Assembly (NCBI RefSeq): GCF_042186555.1
Contig: NC_133326.1
Span: 441,738,147-441,802,146 of the forward strand
Direction of reading: 5' to 3'
DNA: 64,000 nt
From: Aquarana catesbeiana
Taxonomy: Eukaryota; Chordata; Amphibia; Anura; Ranidae
Shown here: piece after piece, positions 43,035 to 54,892 of the stretch
Position numbering within the stretch: position 1 is the stretch's first letter
Layout of the letters: the number at the start of each line of letters is the position of its first letter
Made by a program: the position numbers and the translations under genes
Notes under the pieces: model-generated
Databases searched by the model: none
Told to the model about the DNA's origin: nothing
What the model saw: only the letters and a program-made list of their open reading frames with translations

Positions 43035-44345
43035 TACAGGATTTATATAGCACCAACCATTTGCGCAGCGCTTTACAACATCAGGACAGACAGTACAGTT
43101 ACAATACAATTCAATACAGGAGGAATCAGAGGGCCCTGCTTGTTAGAGCTTACAATCTAAGAGGGACGCTCAAGTGATACAAAAGGTAATAACTGTGGGG
43201 GATGAGTTGATGAAGAAAATAAAAGAACAGTTGTTAGGTGAGGGCAGGATAGGCTTCTCTGTAGAGAAAAGTTTTCAGGGATGGCCTAAAAGTGGATAGA
43301 GTTGGAGATAGTCAAACAGATTGGGATAGGGAATTCCAAAGGATGGGAGAGGCTCGGGTCAAGGTGACGAGGAAGCTAGAGAGCATGAGGTCTTGGGAGG
43401 AACGGAGAAAACTATTTGGTTGGTATTTTGAGACTAGGTTAGTGATGTAGCTGGGGGCAGAGTTGTGGATGGCTTTGTAAGTTGTTATTAGTATTTTTAA
43501 TTAAAATTTGTTGGGTGAGTGGAAGCCAATGGAGGGATTGGCAGAGAAGGGTAGCAGGTGCTGAGCGGTTTGTAGGGTGGATGAGTCTGGCAGCAGCATT
43601 CATGATGGACTGAAGGAGGGATAGCCTATTTTAAAGGTAAGCCAATGAAGGAGGGAGTTGCAGTAGTCGAGGCAAGAGATAACCAGGGAGTGAATCAGGA
43701 GCTTTGTGGTTTCATTGATAAGGAAGGGGCATATTTTGGAGATGTTGCGGAGGTTAAGGCAGCATGCCTTGGAAAGTGATTGGATATGGAGCTGAAAGGA
43801 GAGTTTAGAGCCCAGGATAACACCTAGCACCCTGGCATGCGGGGATGGTGAATGGTTATGCCATTGCTCTTGACAGAGAAGTCAGGGGAAGAGGCACGTG
43901 GTGGAGGAAATATGAGCTTGGTTTTGGACAGGTTGAGTTTGAGGAAGTGGTGTGACATCCAGACAGATATGTCTGTTAGTAAGTTAGTAATGCATAAGGA
44001 GACTGATGGAGTTAGCTGAGGGGTGGAGAGATAGATTTGGGTTTCGTCAGCATAGAAATTATATTGAAAGCCATGGGAAGCTGTCGGTTGACCCAGGGAG
44101 GAGGTGTAGATTGAAAATAGAGGTCCAAGAACGGAACTTTGGGGGCCCCAGTGGAGAAAGGAAGAGGAGTGGAGGAAGTATAATTGCAAGTTACATTGAA
44201 GGTGCGGTGGAATAGGTAGGATGAGAGACAGCGAAAAGCACAGTCACAAAGACTAAAGGAGTAAAGTTTTTTGAGGAGGAGGGGGTGGTCAACCGTATCA
44301 AAGGCAGCCAAAAGGTCCAAACGCAGGAGTACAGAATAGTGTCCA
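43009..44345 (-). pseudogene. L2-type LINE with partial reverse transcriptase
   Basis: On the minus strand, LLRLDLLAAFDTVDHPLLLK (RT motif A, 44330-44270), YADETQIYLST (motif C, second D replaced by E, about 44040) and SVWMSHHFLKLNLSKTK (about 43940) are followed by LGVILGSKLSFQLHIQSLSK and FLINETTKLLIHSLVISCLD near 43700. The 3' part matches the L2 at 11273 and ends in an ATT microsatellite (43009-43034). The frame is split at about 43825 and again near 44100. Roughly the 3' third of a LINE is present; no endonuclease. Confidence 0.85.
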
Positions 44346-45387
44346 AAATAGATTAACTCACTGATAGCAAAGTGCAAATATGTAAAGTGGTAGCATAAAC
44401 ACATACAACCTGTGACAATAAGGTAAAAACAATAAACCAAATTGATAGTGACATCACCTGGTAGTAACACTGTGTATCAAATACTCTTAAAGTAAAACAA
44501 TATGGGTGAACAAAGTCCTTATAGTGAATGCTGTTCTGTGAATACTTGTTCTTAGTAGGGAAACCACTTGTGTCCCTCCATCGGCCATTAAATTCACTCA
44601 CCTCACATTCAGACCTATTACAGGTCCAAATACGCCTTCCCCTAGGAAGTATAGGGGTATATATATCCAGTGGCAGGCGACTTCCTGTCCTAGGGAGACT
44701 TGCTTCTGGTTGTGCAGTAATCCTCATGCAGGTAGTGATTAAAGAATTAAAAAAACAGCATAGTGCTGAACTGCATAAAATCAGTGTTTTATTTAAAGAC
44801 AATCAAGTAACACTCACATTTGTTAGTGCACTTACTCCAGTGCACTTGGGTAGAACACTTGAGACATTAGGGGTGCATGGCCCCCTTAACAGGCATCTAG
44901 ATCTAGCTCGGCTTAGGGAGATCAGGATTAATTTCCTACTACGGTGCAATGACATCACAAAACAAAACTTTCATCGTTATTCATGTGACTTCTTCAAGGA
45001 GTGAGAGTCCTTGACGCCACCATACTGCCTTATAAAATATGCAATAATTGTATATTTTGCAGGTGCTATTTTTTAAAAGCCTATGGTGCCCATATTTCCT
45101 AGGGTCCATTGTGTTTAATAAACAATAGTCAATTCCAGCCTGCGGTTGCCATTATCATGGAGCCACAGTCCAAGAACTAAGATCTGGCTGAGCTGCCAGA
45201 TAAAACCTGGGTTTTATAACTTTTCAAAATTAATTCAATGTTGGTATTGGAGGTTTCCACCACTGTTGCAAATGTTAATTTCTATGTTATATATTCATAT
45301 CAGCATCAGTTGTTTGCATTTATAATACCCTTACACATATCTTATCACTATTAGAGAGCTAGCACTTCACTATTTCTTATTTTTTTC

Positions 45388-46207
45388 AAAAGGCAACAGG
45401 GAGCTAAAGACCAGTTCCCAAAGTCTGTGAGCAACTGTCATCCTTATAAAGGCCAGAATCCGCCAAGATCTATCTCACGTAGCGTGCATCAGTGCGCACA
45501 GGCATGTGCCACCAACAAGCGTGCACTGGCCTATTTCTATCAGATATGCACGCGTAGTCTTTCACAGATGGGCATAACCATGCAGGGTATTGACAGGCGT
45601 GCCAAGCCTCCAGCTTGCCCCTTGACAGGTGTTTTCCGTGGACTATGGAGGAAAGAGGGGAAAAGCCCATAGGCATTAAATCACTGCTCCTACAAGTTGT
45701 CCCCCCCCTCCCATTGTGGCCCCCAACAGCAAATTTTAGTTTTAATACAAACTTTTTCTTTAGGCCAGTCATTTGACCATGCAGTGTCCTCTTCAACTCT
45801 TCTTTAGGTTCTTGACATCGGTGCTGCTTTCTGTACGAGTACACTGGGAATGAAAGGTTCATGGTTACACCTGCTGGGTGGTGACTCATGCAGGCCTGCA
45901 TTCGCAGTATGTAGGAAATCCTCTGGGTTGAGGGATGTCAGGACTCGTGCAAGCCAGAAGATGGAGAATATCTTACTGGGAAGAAGCACTGTGTGGGACA
46001 GATTCAGTTTGAAAACGATTATTGCAGTTAGACCTGCATGGCAGCCTGGAATTGGGCTTTACTATAGTTATTTTTTTTATATTATTTTGTTTGACAAAAC
46101 ATTATTTCAGTGTTCTAAGTTGAATATATGCATCATAAATGCCATCCTTATGTAGATATCTTTGTAAACATTTTACAATAATTAATTTTCCTTTTCTTCC
46201 CTTGTAG
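45388..46207. other. No supported gene
   Basis: Open frames on both strands up to 143 codons have no known motif. It ends in a strong pyrimidine tract before 46207. Confidence 0.35.
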
Positions 46208-46389
46208 GTGGAAGAACTTCAATTTAATAAGCTGCAAGGCAGCTGCCCTTATGCACTGTATGTGGCCAGTCACTGATGGCACCTAACTAGAAGAACAATT
46301 AGTAGACGTGTACAATATTGTGACTTTCTTCTAAGTATAAGTCGACCAGCATTGTCATGTTCAGACGTCAGGATCTGCCTGGAATGCAT
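46208..46389 (+). other. Candidate exon with strong splice acceptor
   Basis: TTCCTTTTCTTCCCTTGTAG ends at 46207 and is an excellent acceptor. The following frame reads VEELQFNKLQGSCPYALYVA then SH and a stop. Possible donors are GTACGTG at 46390 and GTATGT at 46258. The stretch is not obviously repetitive and lies 3.9 kb upstream of the C5orf24 coding exon, so it might be a 5' UTR exon of that gene or the last exon of another. I do not recognise the peptide. Confidence 0.3.
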
Positions 46390-46588
46390 GTACGTGAATC
46401 CTTTACCTGCACGGGTGTTTCCGATCCATTTGTTCTGGATGCACAAAATATCAAGGCAGGTTTCCAATAAGAGTGATCAGTTTTTTGTGATAACAATGTC
46501 CAATATTTGTATTCTCTTCAGTTATTTTAAAGTAGATGAAAGCTTTATGTTATACTCTTGTTTTAAATAGGATACATTGTGGTTTCAT

Positions 46589-47455
46589 ACATAACACCAA
46601 TCAGCCATAACTTTATGACCACCCACCTCATCTGTCAAGGCATGGATGCCACCATGGACCTCTTAAGGTGCGCTGTGGTACCTGGCACCAAGCTATTAAA
46701 GTTATCGGTAACAGATCCTTTAAAACCTCTAAATTGCAAGATGGGGCCTCCATGGATTGAACTTGTTTTTCTAGCACATCACAAAGTTGCTCAATTGGAT
46801 TGAGATCTGGTGAATTTGAGGCCAAGTCAATATCTTTAACTTTTTTTTGTGTTCTTCAAACCATTCTTGAACCATTTATGTAATGTGGCAAGGCGCGTTA
46901 TCCTGTTTAAAGAGGCCACTGCCATCAGGGAATAATGTTTCCACAAAGGGGTGTACTTGGTTAGCAACAATGTTTAGTTAGGAGTTTTTAGTAGATAACA
47001 TCCACATGAATGGCAGGACCCAAGGTTTCCCAGCAGAACATCGCCAAAGTATCTTACTGCTTCCACCGGCTTGCCTTCCTGCCATACTTCATGCAGGTGC
47101 CATCTCTTCCCCAAGGGAGTGACATAACTGGCCATCCGTATTATTTAAAAGAAAAGGTGATTCATCAGACCAGGCCATCTTCTTCCATTGCTCAATGGTC
47201 CAGTTCTACGTGCCCATTATAGGTGCTTTTGGCTGTGGACATGGGTCAGCATGGGTACCCTGACCAATCTTTGGCTATGCAGCCCTATACACAGCACGCT
47301 GTGATACCCATTTTTTTCTGCTTTCAACACAAACTTCGGGAACAGAATGTTCACTTGCTGCCTACTATGGCTTTCAGATATCATTGTAACAGGATAATCA
47401 GTTATTCACTTTCCCTGTCATTGGTCATCAAGTTATGGCTGATTAACATATGTTT
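46589..47455 (-). pseudogene. Tc1/mariner-like remnant
   Basis: ACACCAATCAGCCATAACTT on the left pairs with AAGTTATGGCTGATTAACA on the right, the termini of a widespread fish and frog Tc1/mariner-like element. The minus strand keeps NSPDLNPIEQLCDVLEKQVQ (the C-terminal E of the DDE triad) and LKDLLPITLIAWCQVP. The remaining transposase cannot be followed. Confidence 0.7.
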
Positions 47456-47690
47456 ATACATATAATGGACAACTGAAGAAAATATAGTTTATATTATATT
47501 CAAGAAAAAATATGAAATATTGCTTTTGAATATGATGCCTTCTATGACGTAGGCTAGTGGAACTTTATAAATGGCTCAAGGTGAAATGTCACCACACAAT
47601 TGAATGTTAGAAGACTAATTCCCTGTCAGATATCTAAGGTTTAAATCAGACAAATCAAGCCAAAAACCAAACAGATTCTTTACTTTTTTT

Positions 47691-48599
47691 TTAACCCCTT
47701 CACACCTAAGGGTAAAACAAATCTAAATGCCTAAGCTCAATTTTGTGTGTTAGTAAAACCATACGTGTCACAACTACTTTGTGCATCCAGGTGGATTACA
47801 CCTTGTTTTTTCAGAACAAATTAGGCTTTCATTTGGTAGTAAATAGTTAAGCATATCTCCTGATTTATTTATTTTTTTGATTTTTTTTTATCAAAAGGAA
47901 AACTGTCCCAAAATAGTAAAAAAAATATTTTTTTTTAAAAAGTAGCTGTATATTTCTTGTTACTTCCATAACCTACCACCAAAGAGCAACCCAAAATAAA
48001 AGCTCCTGCTCCTGGGGATCACGACGATACCACATATGTGTATGTTATTTGTTGTTTATACCTGTAGTACAGCCACGAAGCACTAGTGCACTGACACTGA
48101 TGCTAATTAAAAAAAAAAAAATCCTGTCCAAAATATGTTGACCCTGACCTTTGACCCCTACTTGATCCAAACACTAACCCTGGCACTGACCTAGATCAAA
48201 CCTTGATCTAGGCATTTTTCTTTATTTATTTTTTATTTTTTTTTAAATTTACAAACATTTTGTTTTCTTTCTGCAAGGAATGAGAAAGATACATTGTATC
48301 CTCCTTCTCCATTCACAGAAAGAAAAAAACACAGGGGCGGGCTTCACAGGGACTGACCAACTGTGGTAGCCAGTCAGAGGCTACCACAGCGACCAGTGAC
48401 CTGGAATCGGGAGATCTGGGTCCCGATCGTTAGTACAGGGCCCGGGGCTGTTGTGAGACCACGGTCTCTGTGCTGGGAGCGTGCCGTGCAGCGTGCTCCC
48501 AGCACAAAGGGAGAAACACATACTGTGTATGAGGCTTTATGTAAAAAAAGTCCAGTGCATTGAGGCTGCATATATGTTACGTCGGCATGCAGGGGTTAA
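47691..48599 (-). mobile_element. TTAA-family element, copy F, diverged
   Basis: Starts TTAACCCCTTCACACCTAAG and ends GGCATGCAGGGGTTAA. It shares AAATTAGGCTTTCATTTGGT-type text with the family's 3' region and ends in the expected TTAA. More diverged than copies C to E. Confidence 0.55.
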
Positions 48600-50095
48600 G
48601 TAAAAAATGTTTATGTCTAAAGCAAAGATTGTATACATGCTTTTATTAAAATCTAAAGATAGAGGAGCCTTTACTAGCAGATATAGGCATGCAATGTCAG
48701 CACAGACGCACACAGTGTCAGGACAAGCACACGCACGCACACACATACAAACACTCAATCGCTTGTTTAACTGGCCTGGTGTGTCTACTACCCAAATTTC
48801 ACCCAATGTAAACTTTCTATTTACTAAAAAAGAAAAAGAATTTTCAAAAGGTATACATGTACATTTTGTTACAGGGGGTTAGATATACATGTAAAGACAT
48901 ATAAAATAAAAGACTATAATGGACGTATATAACATTCACACCAAGGAAAACACCTTATAGTAATTTAAGCCAACGTATACACTGTAATAATGGGTTTGAT
49001 GTGTGGAGAAGTTCAGGCATATGATACCAATGACAAATAATTTTATATTGATATATGTTAATAGCATTACCCCAAATGTCTTCTCAGTCCACAATATCTA
49101 GGGTGCAACCTATGGCTTTTTCCTTCCTATTTAGTCTCATATTTATGCTCTGGGAAAAAGTTCAGTGTTAATTGTAATAAGAAATCTATAAATGTCTTTT
49201 ATGAGATGTTATCGTTAAGGTCCTTCTAGACAAATTTTCTCAAATAAGGTTAGATTAGCAAATAAAGATTTGGCAGTAAGTGTTTCAGCATAATGTTTCA
49301 TTTGTAAATATGTGAATAAGGTTCTAAGTGGTATGTTATGTTTTTAAAAAAAAAGGAAAAAAAAGCTTATCTGTACCTGAATTGTTGATGTTAACCAAGG
49401 GCTGGCCATTATACTTTCAGTACTAGAAGGAAGGAAAGGGCTATACATGAATGAACTCATTTGAGATGTCAAGGGAGAAAAGAAAAATCACAATTACATT
49501 ACAATATAACCCAACATTCCTTGTGTGGAGCAATGTTGACAGGCTACTATTCGTAATATCTGTAATGTAGGACCAGAATAAAGTTGGGGAATTCCAGAAG
49601 GGGAGGTAAGGGACTGCTCTGTGCTGTGTCAGAGCAGGTAAGTTCCGTATACCCTTTTTTTAATTTAGGGGAAAAAAAATCCTTTAGAATCACTTTAAGG
49701 AGTTTGTATGTATAGAAACGATCCAGAGCTGTTCAATCTCAGCCCATCTGTTAGGCGGGTGTATTGCAGACCAAGTAGTCAGGTAGCACAGTCAGGCTGC
49801 CAGGGAATATTTCACAATGTCGGGAAGTTTAAGCCACCTTGTGATATTACGTACATAAACAATACTCGTTTGGAAACTCGGCACCTGTTGCTATCCCACG
49901 TAAAATTAAGAAAAGACTGTTGAAACTTCATCCAATTTAAAGGACAATTGTTTCATATTTGTGGCCAGCTTAAAAAAACACAAAAACTATGTCTAACTGA
50001 ACAATTTATAATATTTATTGGTGTGTAATTGTATATAATTTATAAGATGTTGTGGCGTCTAAGACAAATGATTTTTGATTGTTTTGTCCTTCTAG
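48600..50095. other. Sequence upstream of the C5orf24 coding exon, probably intron
   Basis: Contains an AC-rich run at 48725-48745 but no repeat with clear ends. It finishes in TTGATTGTTTTGTCCTTCTAG, a convincing branch and acceptor region, so at least the last part is intronic. Confidence 0.5.
50075..50095 (+). promoter_or_regulatory. C5orf24: Splice acceptor before the C5orf24 coding exon
   Basis: A pyrimidine-rich tract, TTGTTTTGTCC-type, ends in CTTCTAG at 50095; the start codon follows three bases later. Confidence 0.85.
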
Positions 50096-50098
50096 AAA

Positions 50099-50659
50099 AT
50101 GATGCGTCCTGTCACTAACAATAATGTGACTTTTTGTGGAAGTGGCAAATCTTCTTGCCTCAGCCAAGACAGCATGAGAAGTGTAGAACAGTTTGGCTTG
50201 TACACAACCCAGCAGAGCAAATACAGCCATACTGTCAGCCAAAAGTCCATCTCCTGTCAGACACAAGAAACTATAAATGAGGCACATTTGCAGACCACAA
50301 CCAGCAGAGATCTGGACACAAAAAGTGATTTAAAGAAAAAGAAAACCCTTGGGAGGTCTGGAAAGCGTGGAAGACCCTCTGGAACCACCAAACTGGCAGG
50401 ATACCGAACCAGCACCGGAAGACCTCTGGGGACCACCAAAGCTGCCGGCTTTAAGACAAGTCCTGGCAGACCACTGGGCACAACCAAAGCCGCAGGATAC
50501 AAAGTCAGCCCAGGGAGACCTCCAGGTAGCATTAAAGCTCTATCACGGCTTGCAAATCTAGGTTACACAAGTAACAATGCAGCTTTCCCCTACCCCACAG
50601 CACTTAACAGAGGACTCCATTCTGTTGTGGATACCAATATCAAACACCCTGTTGAGTAA
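50099..50659 (+). CDS. C5orf24: C5orf24 orthologue (UPF0461 family nuclear protein)
   Basis: A complete 186-residue coding exon; the human protein is about 188 residues with the same start (MM-P). The central part carries four GRP-containing repeats beginning at residues 91, 107, 123 and 139, spaced 16 residues: GRPSGTTKLAGYRTST, GRPLGTTKAAGFKTSP, GRPLGTTKAAGYKVSP, GRPPGSIKALSRL. The GRP cores after a basic stretch (DLKKKKTLGRSGKRGRP) resemble AT-hook DNA-binding motifs, so a nuclear, DNA-associated role is likely, but its function is not established. The N terminus includes QQSKYSHTVSQKS, matching the human form. The coding exon is uninterrupted, and the acceptor four bases upstream implies that the 5' UTR is spliced from an exon outside or far upstream. 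This is the only clear host gene here. Confidence 0.96.
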   Translation: MMRPVTNNNVTFCGSGKSSCLSQDSMRSVEQFGLYTTQQSKYSHTVSQKSISCQTQETINEAHLQTTTSRDLDTKSDLKKKKTLGRSGKRGRPSGTTKLAGYRTSTGRPLGTTKAAGFKTSPGRPLGTTKAAGYKVSPGRPPGSIKALSRLANLGYTSNNAAFPYPTALNRGLHSVVDTNIKHPVE

Positions 50660-51600
50660 AAGTCATTTAGTATGGATGTTGAGAAAATATCAGATACTTA
50701 TATCATCACACTGTTGTCTTTAAAAATTACTTTAGACTAGAAATTCTGTTCAAATGCATCACACTTCAAAATGGCATAGTAGCAGGTTGTGTCTCTGCAT
50801 CATTCGCATACATATTGCCCTTTTCTATTTGTGTGTGCTGGCTTGTATAAGTTATTTTGCAGAGAGATGAGGGGGTAGTTTTGCTTTTTTAAAAACTTTG
50901 CATGCAATGTTAGTTTAGAAAATATGAATTCAAGTGTGTGTGTGATTTTAAAGTCATGTTATGAAATGCTAAAACAGCCATAAAAATTAAAAAGAAGCTT
51001 GAGAGGTGAAAGAATAATACCAAATATACAAACACATTGTCACTGTATGACCACATACAATGTAGCCAAAAATGTAAGATAGAACAACCATATAGACATG
51101 TATATGTATTTAAGCTTTATTCTTTCATCATTTCTGAAGTCTTTCTGAAATATTTACAGCACTTTCAAAAGGTGTAATGGATAGTGTAAATATGTCAAAA
51201 TGCAATTATGTATTGTATATAAACCAGTATAAAATTTCAGATTTACAGTTGTGTGTTTTATAAAAAAAAAAAAAAAAACAAAGTTAATATTTATACATGT
51301 AAACAAGGTCCTGACATAGTCATAGTTACTTTCTTCTGCCAGACAGAGGACGCTAAATTATATGAAAGTCGAAAAAAAAACTGAATGTCCTTCCTACATG
51401 AGCCCATCTAATTTCAGTTATTCATTTTATTTTTCATTTTTATTCAGGCATATGAGTAAATTTGATGTTATCCACTTTTTATAGACCAACCCTAAGTGTA
51501 TTTAGTACATTGGTGTGCGGTAATCCATGTCAACCACGTATATCTTAAATTTTGTCTAATTTAGTCTACCAAAAGTTTAATCTGTGATCTTTTATGCTAA
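50660..51600 (+). other. C5orf24: Probable C5orf24 3' UTR
   Basis: Follows the stop without an obvious transposon up to about 51600. Candidate polyadenylation signals are ATTAAA at 50986 and AATAAA at 51937; the true end cannot be chosen. Two Pumilio-type motifs lie at 51185 (TGTAAATA) and 51214 (TGTATATA). Confidence 0.55.
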
Positions 51601-53297
51601 AGCTGGGTACACACAGATTGAAATTAAGCTGGTTCCTGCTGAACTGTCCAAATTTTGTTCTGTGTGTAGCCCTCTCTGTTCAGCAGAAGTCGATCGTTAA
51701 ACCAACTTCTGTCGAATGGTCCTGCTGGAAAACCAGCATTTGATCAGCTGCACTTGTGTGGATGCAGGAAACTAAGTTTTTATCAGTTTGGCCCACTGGT
51801 TGAACAAAAGCAAACTCGCAGTGTGTACTCAACGTAAATATGTTTTTTGGACTATGATGAAAAGTCAGTAAAGGAGTCATTTTCAGCCTAGCCTTTATTC
51901 ATGTGAAATACCTACTCGGTTTCAGTGGTAAATAGAAATAAATTCCTAGTGAGGAGTCCCAGTGCTCATTGTTTTTCATTTATTAAGCATCATTTCACTC
52001 TTAAGTCCCAAATCAAATGAAGATTAACAATAATTTTGGAGTTTTTAATTTACTTGGTAAACCTGTTACAAACCTGGCTGTTCAGACTGAGAATATGAAA
52101 AAAATGTGCCTAAAAAGTGGTTAACTTCAGTGAAAACCATATGCCAAAATGATTCGTGGATACCAGGATATTGAACTTAAATGCAAATCTTTACTTTTCA
52201 AGTAAAAGTCTTGCTTGGATCCACTCTTTTGCTTTCTTGTATGTCAGTGAGACCAGTCATCATGTAAAAGGCTCAATATGGAGGCTCTAAGGATAGGTTC
52301 ATCTTTTGTAACACGTTATACCTGTATATAAAGTTGCTTCGTTCTCCGCACCAGGAGAGGTGGGAGGTACAGGGCAGATAGCTATACTAAGTGTCTGCAG
52401 GAGCCGGACATTGCACAAATGATCCACTGACCACTTTTGTTTTTTACAGATTTATTTTGTGTAAATTTAGTAGTGATATACTTAACAAAGAAATTTAGTG
52501 TTATTTAAAAAAAAAAATTAAAGGGGGTTGTAAAGGTTCGCTGTTTTTATTTTTAAAATAACAAACCTGGTATTCTTACCTCCCCCAGCGGCGTTCCTGG
52601 CTCCTCCCCGCATTGAGTGCCCCCTCGAAGACCCGCTATCCAAGGGAGCACTCGTGCGGTCGTGCTCCTGAGTCCTGCTGCTGCGTCCATTGACACTGCA
52701 GGACTTGCCATCAAGTATGGCCAAAAAAAGCTTTAGACATAAGAAGAGCTGAGGCTGCACTGAAGTTATAACACTTGCACACCACTGTCCCTATGTTAAA
52801 ATAAGTTAGTTAAATTTAAGCCATACTATGGGTAACACTTCGCAAACTGATACTGTAGGCAAATCTGTTATGTTGGATGTACACACTAAGTTGCATTTTA
52901 CTTTACTGGTAGTTTTTTTCATATGATAAAAAAATGTGGCTTTCGGAGGGATTTCCACCTGTTGGATTTAAGTAAAAGAAGGTGTTAAAAGAACAAGTTC
53001 AAGAGTTCTAAAAAAAAAAGAAAATATAGCCCCCTAAATATATTAAGTTAAGGCACACCCCCCTCCCCCGCACATGCTTATTCTCCACATCTGTAATAGC
53101 AGCCACCCTCATTGGCTACAGCTTGGTCTGTGGACATCTAGTGCTGGGCTGCCCACACAGTAACACAGACTTGGATAGGATGTTGATCCTGCAATGCAGG
53201 TACATGCAATGTAAAGGCCAATGCTCTGTTATGCACCACAGTGTACATACCTTACAGTTTGATGCCCTAATGTGCATCAGAAATAAAGGATTATGTA
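51600..53297. other. No supported gene; repeat fragments
   Basis: A MITE-like start (GCTGGGTACACACAGATTG) at about 51604 and a TTAAAGGGGGTTGTAAAGGT block at about 52519 are dispersed-repeat edges. Nothing coding is recognised. Confidence 0.4.
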
Positions 53298-54892
53298 CAG
53301 TGGGGCAAAAAAGCATTTAGTCAGCCACCAATTGTGCAAGTTCTCCCATTTAAAAAGATGAGAGAGGCCTGTAATTGTCATCATAGGTATACCTCAACTA
53401 TGGGAGACAAAATGTGGAAACAAATCCAGACAATCACATTGTCTGACTTTTGAAAGAATTTATTTGCAAATTATGGTGGAAAATAAGTATTTGGTCACCT
53501 ACAAACAAGCAAGATTTCTGGCTCTCACAGACCTGTATCTTCTTCTTTAAGAGGCTCCTCTGTCCTCCACTCATTACCTGTATTAATGGCAACTGTTTGA
53601 ACTTGTTATCAGTATAAAAGACACCTGTCCACAACCTCGAACAGTCACACTCCAAACTCCACTATGGTGAAGACCAAAGAGCTGTCGAAGGACACCAGAA
53701 ACAAAATTTTAGACCTGTACCAGGCTGGGAAGACTGAATCTGCAATAGGCAAGCAGCTTGGTGTGAAGAAATCAACTGTGGGAGCAATAATTAGAAAATG
53801 GAAGACATACAAGACCACTGATAATCTCCCTCGATCTGGGGCTCCAAGCAAGATCTCACCCCATGGGGTCAAAATGATCACAAGAGCGGTGAGCAAAAAT
53901 CCCAGAACCACACGGGGGGGACCTAGTGAATGACCTGCAGAGAGCTGGGACCAACGTAACAAAGGCTACCATCAGTAACACACTATGCCGCCAGGGACTC
54001 AGATCCTGCAGTGCCAGATGTGTCCCCCTGCTTAAGCCAGTACATGTCCAGGCCCGTCTGAGGTTTGCTAGAGAGCATTTGGATGATCCAGAAGAGGATT
54101 GGGAAAATGTCATATGGTCAGATGAAACCAAAGTAGAACTGTTTGGTAGAAACACAACTCGTGTTTGGAGGAGAGAGAATGCTGAGTTGCAACCAAAGAA
54201 CACCATACCTACTGTGAAGCATGGGGGTGGCAACATCATGCTTTGGGGCTGTTTCTCTGCAAAGGGAACAGGACGACTAATCCGTGTACATGAAAGAATG
54301 AATGGGGCCATGTATCGTGAGATTTTGAGTGCAAACCTCCTCCCATCAGGAAGGGCATTGAAGATGAAATGTGGCTGGGTCTTTCAGCATGACAATGATC
54401 CCAAACACACCACCCGTGCAACGAAGGAATGGCTTCGTAAGAAGCATTTCAAGGTCCTGGAGTGGCCTAGCCAGTCTCCAGATCTCAACCCCGTAGAAAA
54501 CCTTTGGAGGGCGTTGAAAGTCCGTGTTGCCCAGCGACAGCCCCAAAACATCACTGCTCTAGAGGAGATCTGCATTGAGGAATGGGCCAACATACCAGCA
54601 ACACTGTGTGTGACAACCTTGTGAAGACTTACAGAAAACGTTTGACCTCTGTCATTGCCAACAAAGGATATATAACAAAGTATTGAGATGAACTTTTGGT
54701 ATTGAAAATACTTTTTTTCAACCATAATTTGCAAATAAATTCTTTCAAAAATGTGATTGTCTGGATTTGCTTCCACATTTTGTCTCTCGTAGTTGAGGTA
54801 TACCTATGATGACAATTACAGGCCTCTCTCATCTTTTTAAGTGGGAGAACTTGCACAATTGGTGGCTGACTAAAAACTTTTTTGCCCCACTG
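53298..54892 (+). mobile_element. Nearly intact Tc1-like transposon
   Basis: CAGTGGGGCAAAAAAGCATT at the left and TTTTTTGCCCCACTG at the right sit next to TA on both sides. The inverted repeats run for about 200 bases (CTCAACTATGGGAGACAAAA mirrored by TTTTGTCTCTCGTAGTTGAG). It is 1595 bp, the usual Tc1 length. Confidence 0.95.
53664..54686 (+). pseudogene. Tc1 transposase, broken by two small frameshifts
   Basis: Starts MVKTKELSKDTRNKILDLYQ with the helix-turn-helix region (KTESAIGKQLGVKKSTVGAI, IIRKWK, LPRSGAPSKIS). The DDE catalytic domain keeps all three residues: WSDETKVELFG, QHDNDPKHTT and SPDLNPVENLW, as in the DD34E Tc1 group. Two lesions break it: a seventh G in the run near 53915-53921, where six would keep frame, and an extra GT in a GTGTGTG run near 54608. 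After the second, the expected tail (KTYRKRLTSVIANKGYITKY) is readable in another frame up to the stop at 54684. Both lesions are in simple sequence, so sequencing error should be excluded. Confidence 0.93.

Larger units (their letters stand above)
42870..45387. mobile_element. Element with inverted arms of about 130 bp
   Basis: The left arm (42870-42997, starting AAAAAATAAGAAATAGTGAA) is the reverse complement of the right arm (45252-45387, ending TTCACTATTTCTTATTTTTT) with scattered differences. Both contain the AGATATGTGTA and GGTGGAAACC blocks. Long inverted arms suggest a fold-back type DNA transposon or a Penelope-type terminal duplication. The interior holds an L2 LINE (43009-44345) plus 0.9 kb of unassigned sequence. 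No target duplication could be read. Confidence 0.7.

Noticed and set aside
45470..45901. 143-codon minus-strand frame
   Set aside because: No domain or conserved motif is visible; it may be chance in moderately GC-rich sequence.
50257..50532. Antisense 91-codon frame opposite C5orf24
   Set aside because: It is an opposite-strand frame produced by the GRP repeats; nothing supports an independent gene.
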